Shown one piece after another: positions 25,205-33,633 of a stretch of DNA of 64,000 bases. The position numbers and the translations under genes were made by a program. Position 1 is the first letter of the stretch, and each line of letters begins with the position of its first letter. Origin of the DNA: Thiorhodococcus mannitoliphagus (lineage in GTDB: Bacteria; Pseudomonadota; Gammaproteobacteria; Chromatiales; Chromatiaceae); contig NZ_JAAIJR010000003.1 of NCBI RefSeq assembly GCF_010915725.1, forward strand, positions 1-64,000, given 5' to 3'. The notes under the pieces were generated by a model. The model ran no database searches. It had not been told where the DNA came from and was given only the letters and a program-made list of their open reading frames with translations.

Positions 25205-28200
25205 CTAGGGCAGCTCGTCTGCGCCGATTTCGTTGGTGTTGCCGTTGGTGCGTGGATCCTTGTCGAAGTCCTCACCTAGCGGTCCGCCAAGTCCGACGTT
25301 CCGACCGGCACTGATCGCGGGCGAACCCACCAGGATGTGGTAGTCGAACTGGGTTAGCCCCGACGAATCACTCTCGTCGACGATGCTGAGCGGCGCGAAG
25401 GACACCTGGATGAAGTTGCCGCCCTCGTCTAAGGCCGCCCCCGTTGAGATCGTCGCCTCGGTCTGGACCAGACCGTCACTGCCCTGGTTTTGCACAGAAT
25501 TGACGAACCGCGGATTCGTGGTGAAGAGGTTCCCTCCACCGTAGCTGCCGTTGTCGTCATCGCCTCCTTGGGTCAGCAGCCCGTAGCGGACGAAGAGCGT
25601 GTCCCCCGTGTCGACAAAGCCGTCCAGCACGCCCAGGTCGTCCGTGCCGGCTAGGACGAGACCCGTGTCGGTGGGGAAGTTCGTCGTCGGATCAAAGTTC
25701 TCCCAGTAGAAGGCGCGGTTCCCGAACAGGATGTTGTTGTCCAGGTTGGCGTCCGAGAAGGCGCGGTACTGGGAGTCTCGCCCAGCATTGGCCGGAACAG
25801 TCGCCCCAACGAGCAAGGTCGAGATATCCGGCGAATGCAGCCGCGAGACCACACCCGCCGGCATGGCGATGGACTGGTTCGGGTTGCCCGGCTCGAAGGC
25901 CAGCGCCACGGTCGCCGTGGAATCGTTGTGGGCGATGGTGTTGTTCTGAATGTGCGTTTCCACCGAATCCTGAACCATCACCGCACCCGCGCGACCGGAG
26001 ACGTTGTTGGTGATCATGTTGTTGAACACCCGCACGTCATACCACTTGGTGCTGTCATCCAAGTTAGTGGCCACATCAATGCCGCTGGCGCTGACGATAG
26101 CGATACCACCACCGTCACCGGCCCCGGCCAGGTTGCCATGGATGCGGTTCGCGTTGACCGTGACATTGCCCGCGCCCTCGGACAGGAACAGACCACCGGT
26201 GAGGCCCAGAGGCGTCTCGCCGCCGATGAAGATTCCACCCCCCTGAACCGAGGCGGCCTGGCTGAAGGACTCGTTGAAGAGGATGTCGTTGTCCTCGATC
26301 GAACCTAGGTTCGACAGACCCGAATGGGCGATGCCGCCGCCGTTGCCCTGGCTGAAGTTCCCACAAATCCAGTTGTTGTCGACGCTGTAGCCCGTGGAGC
26401 CGGTGTAGAGCGAGATGCCGCCGCCGGCGCCGTTGACGCTGCCGTTCTTGATCACCTGATTGTGATGGATACGCACCTGTCGATTGTCGGCATCGGTATA
26501 GCTCGTTTGGTTGGCCGTCAGACCCGGATGGCCTAAACGGATGCCGCCACCGTAGAAGCCGGCATTGGCCTCGAGCCGGTTGTTGCCAATGTTGAGATAG
26601 GAGGCATGGCCGTTGACGACGATGCCGCCGCCCTGACTGGCGCCAACGATATGGATGCCGTCGATACGAGCACCCCGGTTGGCTGGTGCCACGAAGCGGT
26701 CTCGGCCACTGCTACGCCCCGTGACGAAGATGCCCGCCCCTTCCTCAGTCGGGAAGGCCGGTGCACCCAGGGCCTGGAAGCCGCCGACATTGTTGTTCTG
26801 ACCAGGCAGGAGCTGGATGGAACCGTCCGCGATGAGGCCATCGATCTTCTCGCGCCAAAGCTCGACCTTATTGGTCGGGATCTGACGGGCATTGAGGGTA
26901 ACGGAGCCCGCGCCCCAGCCCTGCAGCTTGACCGGCTTCCACATGACCAGCAGCTCGTCGTACTCGCCAGGGCCGATAAGGATGAGATCACCCGAGTCGG
27001 CCGCGTCGATGGCGTCCTGAATGGACTCACCTTGCGAGACGTTCCACACAGTGTAGACGTCTCCGTTGCCGCGCTGACCGACCAGGGTCCCGGCGACGTC
27101 TTGACCGACGGTCAGGGTGACACCGATCTCCGATTCCACCGGGGCCGGCACGCCGCCGACACGGGTCACCACAACCTGGTACTCGCCCAAGGCGGTGCCA
27201 GTGGGAACGGTAGCGACGATGTTGGTCGGCGCCCAAGAATCGATCGTCAGTGGGATGCGATTGCCGTCCGCATCCTCCAGCTCGACCAAGCCTTCGTTGT
27301 TCGCGTTGCCGAAGTTATAGTTGCGCGCGCCCTGCGCCCCCATGGAGCGGATGCGGATCTGCTCACCCGCGACCACGATGGGGCCAACCCCGTTGCGGCT
27401 GGCGTTGCGCACGTCGCGGACCATCGGCGTGTACTGCGGCACCTCGCAATCCACCGCATTAGTATCCGGATTGGTGAAGGCGGCGATAGCCACCACCGGG
27501 GTATCCAGGTAGGTCGTCGAGCCCGGCATGTACTGGAAGGTGTAGCAGAACTGACTGAAGGCCGGATTGAAGTGTGGATCCACCATCAGCTCGCCGGGGT
27601 TGTTGGGATCCTCGATCGGGCCGGCGTCGTTCATACAGGCGAGCAGCACGTTCGGCGACATCCCGGATGGCTGCGGCAGGTTGGCCGACCAGGTCGAGGG
27701 CACCATGGCGTTGTAGCGGCCGAACTCGTCCGCGTAGACGCGGTTGACCTCCTTGCCGTTCCAGTCGTAGAAGCCGACCGGCAGCAGCGGCGGCGCGTAT
27801 TTCTCCCCGAAGTTCGGTGTGTTCGGATTGAACTCGTTCGCCAGGTCGTTGAGGATCACGCCGGAGACGTTCGCCGCGACCGGCACCTCGCTGACCAGGA
27901 AGAAGTCCGCGGCGGCATTCTGACCACCGGACAAGGGCACCAGCTTTTGATCGCAGACCGGACGCAGTTCTCCGGCAAAGGGTGCTGCAGCTTCTGCCGC
28001 GCTCATGCCAGGGATCAACTGATCCGCCGCACCGCTGCCGTCCTTCGTCGCAAGCGCGAAATAAGGCGGGACCTCCTGGTCCGGGCCAACACAGGTGGGG
28101 GGCAGCGCGTCGGGCCAGGGGACGTACTCGTCGCCAAAGTCCACATTCTTGTGATGCTCGCGCAGGGTCTTGTAGCCGGGCGGAGTGGTCGCCTCTACGA

Positions 28201-30607
28201 TGTAGTCGCCGGGCAGCAGGCCGAGGCTCACGTTGGCCGCGCTATCGCCCAGACCGGCCACATAGTCGTAGAAACCCTCAATGGCCGCGGCGGCATCAGC
28301 TCTCACGTCGGCAAGGTGTGTCAGGTCGTACGCGTTGAAGGCGTAGCCACCGTCGAAAACGCCGGGGCGGACCTGGTTCCAGTTGCGCATGCCGTCGAAG
28401 CAGCGGTTGTCGGCGACGCCAGGCAGGTTGTTCTCGCCCTGGCAGTTCGTCGGGGTGTTGTCGTCCCAGCTATCCGTCCAGGCAACCGCGATGGCGTCGC
28501 CGAGATCGAAGTTGCCATTGCCGTTGCGGTCGACATCCTCAGCGCCCTTCTTACCGCCGCTGGCCCACCCAAGCGGATAATTGTCGACATCCGACAGGGT
28601 GACAACGCCGTCGCCATCGACGTCATCGATTAGGTTGTCGTCGGCCTGATAGGCGCCGTCTCCATTCCAATCGATGTCCCCTGTTCCGTCCGGAAACGCA
28701 GGATCACCAAGCAGAGGAGAATCGATGTCGCCGTCGGCGTAGAGGTTTACCTGAACGCGCGGAACGCCAGGCTCCCAACCCTCGCCGACCGCAAGCTCAG
28801 GGTCGTTCTCGGCGCGCGTGACCGTGTTAAACACGATGCCCGAGATGCCCCCGTTCTCGCCGATGTATTGCGGCGGTCCAGGATTCGCTGGATCGAACGC
28901 CGTGAAGTTCAGGTAGTCGGCCTTGCCGAACGCGATGACGTTAGTCTGCCCGAGAAACCCCTGGAAGGCCTGGGTCAGGACTGGACCCGTCTCTGTGCGA
29001 TAGCCCGCCCCGCCGTTCTCGGACTGAGCCTGCGGAACAAGCTCGCCGTCATTCGGGAATCCCGTGAAGGGGCTGGATGCAGCGGAAATGTCACCACCCG
29101 CGTCGACCACGATGGTCGCGCCCGTGGCCTTCTTGCTGGTGAAACCGACCTCGGCGACCATCCAATGGAACCAGGGGAAGGACTCGTCGAACGGCGCCGC
29201 GCCCTCGGTATCGGTCGGGAAGCTCTGGTAGACGGTACCGTCGCGCCAGCGCACATTGACCGGACCGCTCTCCGCGCCTAGGGGAACCTCATCAACATCC
29301 CAGAAGCCATCCTGATTGGTGTCGTTGAAGAGGTAGGTATTGAGGCGGTTGAACCAGTTGAAGACTGGCACTTCACCAAAATCGCAGGATTGACCGCCGT
29401 TGCACGTCCCCGCCGGATCCACAGTGAAGGCTTGCGTTGCGATGACCACGTCCAGTGGCTTGTCGAACACCTTGAGTTCGTAGTTGCCCGGCGGGACATT
29501 GGGGATCGAGAAACTGCTGTCCCCGTTGCAGGGCCAGGAAAAGCGGTTGATACCCGGAGCCGCGCCGCCCTCATTGACGGCGACCCAGCATTGCGGGAAG
29601 GGGCGGCCGCTGAAGAATTGCGTGGACGGCGGCCGTGACATGTGCATATCGGTGATGGTGCCGGTAATCGTCGCCGAGCCGCCCGTGAAATCGTTTCGCT
29701 GCTTGGTGAAACCGAAGAAGACGTGCGGTCCGGGCAGGCCGAACTCGACCATGAAGGGAGGCTCCTTGGCCTTCACCCAGGCATCATTGACCGAGGTGCC
29801 CTCGATTGTGGAGGTCTGAACCCAACCGCCACCGGTCGGCGGGATGATCTTGACGCCGTACTTACCTGGCGCGAGATTCTTGACCAGCAGGGTGCCGTCT
29901 GAGTTAGGTGTCAGCAGGCCGATGGTGTTGCCGAAGGCGTCCTGTAGCAGCGGGCCGCCATTGGCGCCGTACTTGCCCGCCGGCTCTTCGAGCTGCACTT
30001 GGAACTGACTGAAATCGACGTTGCCAGGCACACAGCTCCCCGAGCCCGGCTCTTCTTCGGGGAGGTCCGGAGTACCGTTCAAGGGGTAGCAGTCGTGGAA
30101 AAGATAGATCGCGATCTGCGCCGTGGGGATCGGCTGCTCCTCGACGACGACAGTCACGTCATCTAGGTTCTGGTCCGGGTCCGCTGCATTCGCCAGCACC
30201 GTCACCGGAGCACCGCTCAGGCTGTAGCCTGAATAGGGCAGCACCGATAGGTAGTAACGGCCGGGAGCGACGTAGTTGACGGTCAGACTGTCTGAGTCTT
30301 CGTTACCGCTCAGCGGCTTGCCGGCGTTGGCACTGTTCGCGTTGCCTTGGGTCAGCGCGAGCGGATGGTGGCTCTTATGAAAATTCAGCGAGAGCTGATT
30401 TGTGAGGGCGCCAGGACTGTCCGGATTCAGCGCGTAGGTGGTGTCTTCCTGCAGCAGCCAACGGAAACCGGAGACCGGGTTCCCATCGCCGTCCACCACA
30501 TTGAGGTTGAATTGAGCTGCCTGGGCGCCTGGAACCCCGAGCAGCCCGCACGTAAGGAGGAAGGTGCTTAGCCTCCCCCCTACCGATATCCCGAACAGTT
30601 TGTGCAT
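25205..30607 (-). CDS. Giant secreted protein with SdrD-like/TIG domains and beta-helix
   Basis: The 1800-residue protein starts with a signal peptide (cleavage near AQA-AQF). The first ~1050 residues are a chain of beta-sandwich modules like SdrD-B/Cna-B domains, with Asp-rich calcium-type loops such as DTNQDGFWDVDE and DGDGVVTLSDVD. A TIG/IPT-like domain follows (about 1090-1170, GPIVVAGEQIRIRSMG). A right-handed parallel beta-helix (about 1190-1650) follows with repeated GGGI, NN and HN turns, e.g. IHHNQVIKNGS, GGGISLY and SIEDNDILFN. No LPXTG, PEP-CTERM or autotransporter barrel is seen at the C-terminus. It is the first gene of the run leading into the multicopper-oxidase genes, 141 bases before the next. 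A surface scaffold or polysaccharide/mineral-binding role is an inference. Confidence 0.8.
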   Translation of the reverse strand: MHKLFGISVGGRLSTFLLTCGLLGVPGAQAAQFNLNVVDGDGNPVSGFRWLLQEDTTYALNPDSPGALTNQLSLNFHKSHHPLALTQGNANSANAGKPLSGNEDSDSLTVNYVAPGRYYLSVLPYSGYSLSGAPVTVLANAADPDQNLDDVTVVVEEQPIPTAQIAIYLFHDCYPLNGTPDLPEEEPGSGSCVPGNVDFSQFQVQLEEPAGKYGANGGPLLQDAFGNTIGLLTPNSDGTLLVKNLAPGKYGVKIIPPTGGGWVQTSTIEGTSVNDAWVKAKEPPFMVEFGLPGPHVFFGFTKQRNDFTGGSATITGTITDMHMSRPPSTQFFSGRPFPQCWVAVNEGGAAPGINRFSWPCNGDSSFSIPNVPPGNYELKVFDKPLDVVIATQAFTVDPAGTCNGGQSCDFGEVPVFNWFNRLNTYLFNDTNQDGFWDVDEVPLGAESGPVNVRWRDGTVYQSFPTDTEGAAPFDESFPWFHWMVAEVGFTSKKATGATIVVDAGGDISAASSPFTGFPNDGELVPQAQSENGGAGYRTETGPVLTQAFQGFLGQTNVIAFGKADYLNFTAFDPANPGPPQYIGENGGISGIVFNTVTRAENDPELAVGEGWEPGVPRVQVNLYADGDIDSPLLGDPAFPDGTGDIDWNGDGAYQADDNLIDDVDGDGVVTLSDVDNYPLGWASGGKKGAEDVDRNGNGNFDLGDAIAVAWTDSWDDNTPTNCQGENNLPGVADNRCFDGMRNWNQVRPGVFDGGYAFNAYDLTHLADVRADAAAAIEGFYDYVAGLGDSAANVSLGLLPGDYIVEATTPPGYKTLREHHKNVDFGDEYVPWPDALPPTCVGPDQEVPPYFALATKDGSGAADQLIPGMSAAEAAAPFAGELRPVCDQKLVPLSGGQNAAADFFLVSEVPVAANVSGVILNDLANEFNPNTPNFGEKYAPPLLPVGFYDWNGKEVNRVYADEFGRYNAMVPSTWSANLPQPSGMSPNVLLACMNDAGPIEDPNNPGELMVDPHFNPAFSQFCYTFQYMPGSTTYLDTPVVAIAAFTNPDTNAVDCEVPQYTPMVRDVRNASRNGVGPIVVAGEQIRIRSMGAQGARNYNFGNANNEGLVELEDADGNRIPLTIDSWAPTNIVATVPTGTALGEYQVVVTRVGGVPAPVESEIGVTLTVGQDVAGTLVGQRGNGDVYTVWNVSQGESIQDAIDAADSGDLILIGPGEYDELLVMWKPVKLQGWGAGSVTLNARQIPTNKVELWREKIDGLIADGSIQLLPGQNNNVGGFQALGAPAFPTEEGAGIFVTGRSSGRDRFVAPANRGARIDGIHIVGASQGGGIVVNGHASYLNIGNNRLEANAGFYGGGIRLGHPGLTANQTSYTDADNRQVRIHHNQVIKNGSVNGAGGGISLYTGSTGYSVDNNWICGNFSQGNGGGIAHSGLSNLGSIEDNDILFNESFSQAASVQGGGIFIGGETPLGLTGGLFLSEGAGNVTVNANRIHGNLAGAGDGGGIAIVSASGIDVATNLDDSTKWYDVRVFNNMITNNVSGRAGAVMVQDSVETHIQNNTIAHNDSTATVALAFEPGNPNQSIAMPAGVVSRLHSPDISTLLVGATVPANAGRDSQYRAFSDANLDNNILFGNRAFYWENFDPTTNFPTDTGLVLAGTDDLGVLDGFVDTGDTLFVRYGLLTQGGDDDNGSYGGGNLFTTNPRFVNSVQNQGSDGLVQTEATISTGAALDEGGNFIQVSFAPLSIVDESDSSGLTQFDYHILVGSPAISAGRNVGLGGPLGEDFDKDPRTNGNTNEIGADELP

Positions 30608-30630
30608 TATTTTGGCTCCATCGATCCACT

Positions 30631-30710
30631 TCTAGCGTTGTCGTTCTTGGGAGGGATCCCTCTTACTCATTCTAGCGTTGTCGTTCTTGGGAGGGATCCC
30701 TCTTACTCAT
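30631..30710. repeat. Perfect 40-bp tandem duplication upstream of beta-helix gene
   Basis: Two identical 40-base units lie end to end, each starting TCTAGCGTTG and containing the 12-base palindrome GAGGGATCCCTC. They begin 24 bases before the start codon of the 1800-residue gene, so they fall in its leader or promoter. Duplicated palindromes at this place could be a paired operator or a recent replication slip. Confidence 0.8.
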
Positions 30711-31109
30711 TCGGCCTCATTCACGATCTGATGACTATCCCCCTCTTCAACAGTGAGCACTTAAATCGTGCCTATTCGGCGGTCGCACCGTTTCGCAAAG
30801 CAATCACCCTACACCGAACCTCACCCCCATCTCAGATGCAAACACACAGGATCAAAGCAATGCGGCAGCAGTCCTCATTGCGAGGCCTTCCTCGTCCATC
30901 TGATCTGCTCCTTAGAAGGGAATGAGAAAATCCCGCAAGGATATCGTTCGTCCGGTAGCAAGAAGCGACATCGCGGGTGATCGATAAAGAGATCAGAAGC
31001 TGGCTTGAGCTGGCCTGTCATTCCGCGCCGGCTTGCTTGAGAGTCAGAATGAACACAACGAAATCGCAAACTCTGTGAACGAAAGTACCGGCACTGGGGC
31101 ATATCACAT

Positions 31110-31127
31110 ATGGGGGTATCCCCCCAT
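31110..31127. promoter_or_regulatory. ATGGGGG-TATC-CCCCCAT hairpin/palindrome
   Basis: A 7-bp perfect stem with a four-base loop lies in the divergent intergenic region, about 500 bases upstream of the beta-helix gene. G-tract/TAT palindromes of this kind resemble operators of the CsoR/RcnR family, which includes copper sensors, but the match is loose. It may instead be a plain hairpin. Confidence 0.3.
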
Positions 31128-31863
31128 TTTGCTTCTTATCGTCACCTATTTTCAGGGTAGGGGATGCACCGTGAAACACAGGTCCTGACACGCTAGAGGA
31201 TAGGGTTAAAGATCTCCATAATACTGTTTTTATTGATTTTTTTAGACTTCAAAAAAAGATTTCGAACCGCATGCACTACATACCAAGACACCCCCCTACC
31301 CGACTCCGCCCATCGGGAAACTGATATTTCCTATTGACAACAAAAAAAATGTAGCTTCATCTATCAAGAAGCGCCAAAATGTGTCAGAAAAAGGATTGGC
31401 TATCGAACTGTCTGTTGCCGATGCGAGCAGGCTGTGCAAGGCAATTTCCATAATAACTCCAGTGCAATAGCCCGACTCTAACGCGACTTTCCGCTTCCAC
31501 GATTCGATAACATCGACTGCGATCCGCAGATTGCCACTTACCGCGAGAATTCAACTTAGCGATGTTCAGAAAGCAAAGGGGCAGACATTAGGAGATTCAA
31601 TCTGCCGGATATTTTCCCTCTGCGCTTTGATTCTCAGTCGACTGGCGGGTAATCCTCTACCGATCATCGGCAAGGTCTTGCAGTGCTCGGCAACGGACTG
31701 CACAATTTTGGGTGAGAATATTTTGGCTCCAAGAGGAAAGAAGTAAACCGGGTCGGAGTGGAGTCCTGAATCTTAACGGCGTCTCTGCCAAACGAAACGG
31801 CCTTGTCTTTTATCTGCCTCAACGAGAACCCTATCTCTGACTGTACCCGCAAGGAGAATCAAC

Positions 31864-32610
31864 ATGAAGCACCTCATGAAGACGCCTGCCGTTGTCGTTG
31901 GACTGATCACGATGTCGCCAATTGCATCTGCTACGCTTCTGCTGGATGTAGACTTCGAGGACGCGCTGAGCACCTACCTTTACGAAACAACCACTGGTGG
32001 GGATTCGTCATCGGCAGCGATGAATATCCGCCCCGCAAGTGATGACATTAATACCAAGAAAGCCGGTGGTTTCGATCATTTTTTCGACAGCAAATTCTTA
32101 GTCATTGGGGACGAGGAGGGCGGATTAGGTCTTAATCCCAACGGAACGAACCAGGGCGCTCTAACACGCATCGACTTTCAAACGGAGTTGCTCAGCGCTG
32201 GCTCTTACAACCTAAAAATCAGCTTCGACTACGTGTTCGACACAAACCTGAATCCCACCGATAACCCTGGAGTGAGTCCGGATGATTTCTCCGTCCGCCT
32301 ATTTGGCGGGAACAGTTATGCAGACCTGCTCTCATTCGGCAGTGTGGTGCGGAACAGCACATCGAGGAGAGGTCAGTACAGCGAGCTGCGGACGTTCGAC
32401 TTGAGCGGGGACAGCCCGATTTATCTTTCTTTCGCACTCACCGAGTACAGAGGCCTTGGTAGCTCCGCCGTGGGCCTGGACAATCTCCAGATCACGAACG
32501 TCCCCTTGCCAGGAACCTTGATCCTTGTTGGCGCCGGACTTGCCGGTCTCGGATCCTCGGGCACAATCGGCCGGAGGCGCTCATCGTCAGCCGTCAAGCA
32601 ACGGGCCTGA
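31864..32610 (+). CDS. PEP-CTERM-type exported protein
   Basis: The 248-residue protein has a signal peptide (core VVVGLITMSPIASA) and a beta-rich middle part. The C-terminal sorting signal is VPLPGTLILVGAGLAGLG, then IGRRRSS: a V-P-x-P motif, hydrophobic helix and basic end. In such bacteria PEP-CTERM signals are recognised by exosortase for anchoring or release with exopolysaccharide. No exosortase is in the window. AAGGAG lies at the right distance before the ATG. The 203-residue middle domain is not recognised. It may belong to the surface/exopolymer layer, like the beta-helix protein on the other side of the intergenic region. Confidence 0.82.
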   Translation: MKHLMKTPAVVVGLITMSPIASATLLLDVDFEDALSTYLYETTTGGDSSSAAMNIRPASDDINTKKAGGFDHFFDSKFLVIGDEEGGLGLNPNGTNQGALTRIDFQTELLSAGSYNLKISFDYVFDTNLNPTDNPGVSPDDFSVRLFGGNSYADLLSFGSVVRNSTSRRGQYSELRTFDLSGDSPIYLSFALTEYRGLGSSAVGLDNLQITNVPLPGTLILVGAGLAGLGSSGTIGRRRSSSAVKQRA

Positions 32611-32979
32611 GCGCCCAACAGCGCATCGTCTTTGGTGACGCGCCTTGATCCTCCTGGGGTAAAGGGCCGCCGAGGGTTCACCCGCGTAACCCGCGGAGCT
32701 TCGTCGGATCCCGGGTGAACTGACGGTCGAGCCTTCAGGATAGCTAGCCATTCAACCCTCCCCGATCAGCCGACAATTCGCCCGTCTGACGGCCGAGGCG
32801 CTGCTGGAGACCGGTCAGCTCTGACGCACCGACGGAGAGTCATAGATGCCCCCTGACACAAGGAATCGCAAGTTTGTAGTGCCACTCGCCGACCTTGGTC
32901 CCACGCAAGTGGATAATTTGGACAGGCCTATTAATCCAAATGATAAACTCATTCAGTGACATTTGGATTAGGGGTGGCT
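32611..32979. other. Intergenic region between PEP-CTERM and regulator genes
   Basis: No gene is seen in these ~370 bases. An inverted pair GGTTCACCCG / CGGGTGAAC (about 32674-32720) could end the PEP-CTERM transcript, though no T tract follows. The 3' part, lower in GC, should hold the promoter of the response regulator gene. Confidence 0.4.
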
Positions 32980-33633
32980 ATGACGCTGAGAATACTACTG
33001 GCGGACGATCACCGAATTCTCCGTGAGGGGCTAGCCGCCATCCTTGGCGCGGAGCCTGATCTCGAAGTCGTCGGACAAGCGGCGGATGGTTTCGAGGTCG
33101 TTGCGGGTATCAGGGAGCTTGCACCTGATGTCTTGATTCTGGATCTCTCCATGCCCCGCATGGATGGGCTGACCGTCCTACAGAAGATCAAGCACATCGC
33201 GCCCGACACACGAACCTTGGTCATGACGTTCCATAAGACCGAGGCGCATATCTTTCAGGCCCTGGCGGAGGGCGCGGACGGATACATGCTCAAAGACTCC
33301 AGCACGGCGGAACTGCTGCTGGCTGTTCGCAGTGTGGGAGCGGGCGCGCGTCACCTCTGCTCGGCGGTTGCGTCGCAGCTTGTCGACTCATTCGTCGCTG
33401 GGGAGAGGCCTGCAAACCCCACGACGAAAGCCGACGGCCTGTCAGCGCGTGAACGGGAAGTGTTGAAGCTCGTTGCCGAAGGCTTCACCAGCAAGGCCAT
33501 CGGTGAGCTGCTCTGTATCAGCGAGAAAACGGTCGAAAAGCACCGCGCCAACATGACACGAAAACTGGGTGTGAGCGGTGTGCCGGCGCTAACGGCCTAC
33601 GCCATCGCGAATGGACTCTTAGCGGAGACTTGA
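32980..33633 (+). CDS. NarL/FixJ-family response regulator
   Basis: The 217-residue regulator has an N-terminal receiver (LLADDHRILREGLAAIL, phospho-acceptor Asp in DVLILDLSMPRMDG, Lys in GADGYMLKDSS). A C-terminal LuxR-type helix-turn-helix follows (LSAREREVLKLVAEGFTSKAIGELLCISEKTVEKHR). A GTG eight codons earlier is possible, but the ATG at 32980 with AGGGG upstream gives the normal start. It converges with a histidine kinase gene and overlaps its end by 15 bases. The kinase has the matching HisKA_3 type, so the two are a likely cognate pair. Targets are unknown; the PEP-CTERM gene upstream is one candidate. Confidence 0.92.
   Translation: MTLRILLADDHRILREGLAAILGAEPDLEVVGQAADGFEVVAGIRELAPDVLILDLSMPRMDGLTVLQKIKHIAPDTRTLVMTFHKTEAHIFQALAEGADGYMLKDSSTAELLLAVRSVGAGARHLCSAVASQLVDSFVAGERPANPTTKADGLSAREREVLKLVAEGFTSKAIGELLCISEKTVEKHRANMTRKLGVSGVPALTAYAIANGLLAET

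Larger units (their letters stand above)
30608..31863. other. AT-richer divergent intergenic region, no convincing gene
   Basis: This 1256-base gap lies between the divergent beta-helix gene and PEP-CTERM gene. Its composition is clearly lower in GC than the flanks. It holds a 2 x 40-base tandem repeat (30631-30710) and a G5/C5 hairpin (31110-31127). A TTGACA near 31335 lacks a convincing -10 partner. Short frames (for example 31531-31746) lack a ribosome-binding site or recognisable features. Confidence 0.6.

Noticed and set aside
26606-28633. 675-residue plus-strand frame opposite the beta-helix gene
   Set aside because: Antisense to a protein with signal peptide and domain structure; no start signal or family match.
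30721-31850. Small genes in the long AT-richer intergenic region
   Set aside because: The frames are short, without ribosome-binding sites, and overlap on both strands with no recognisable sequence.
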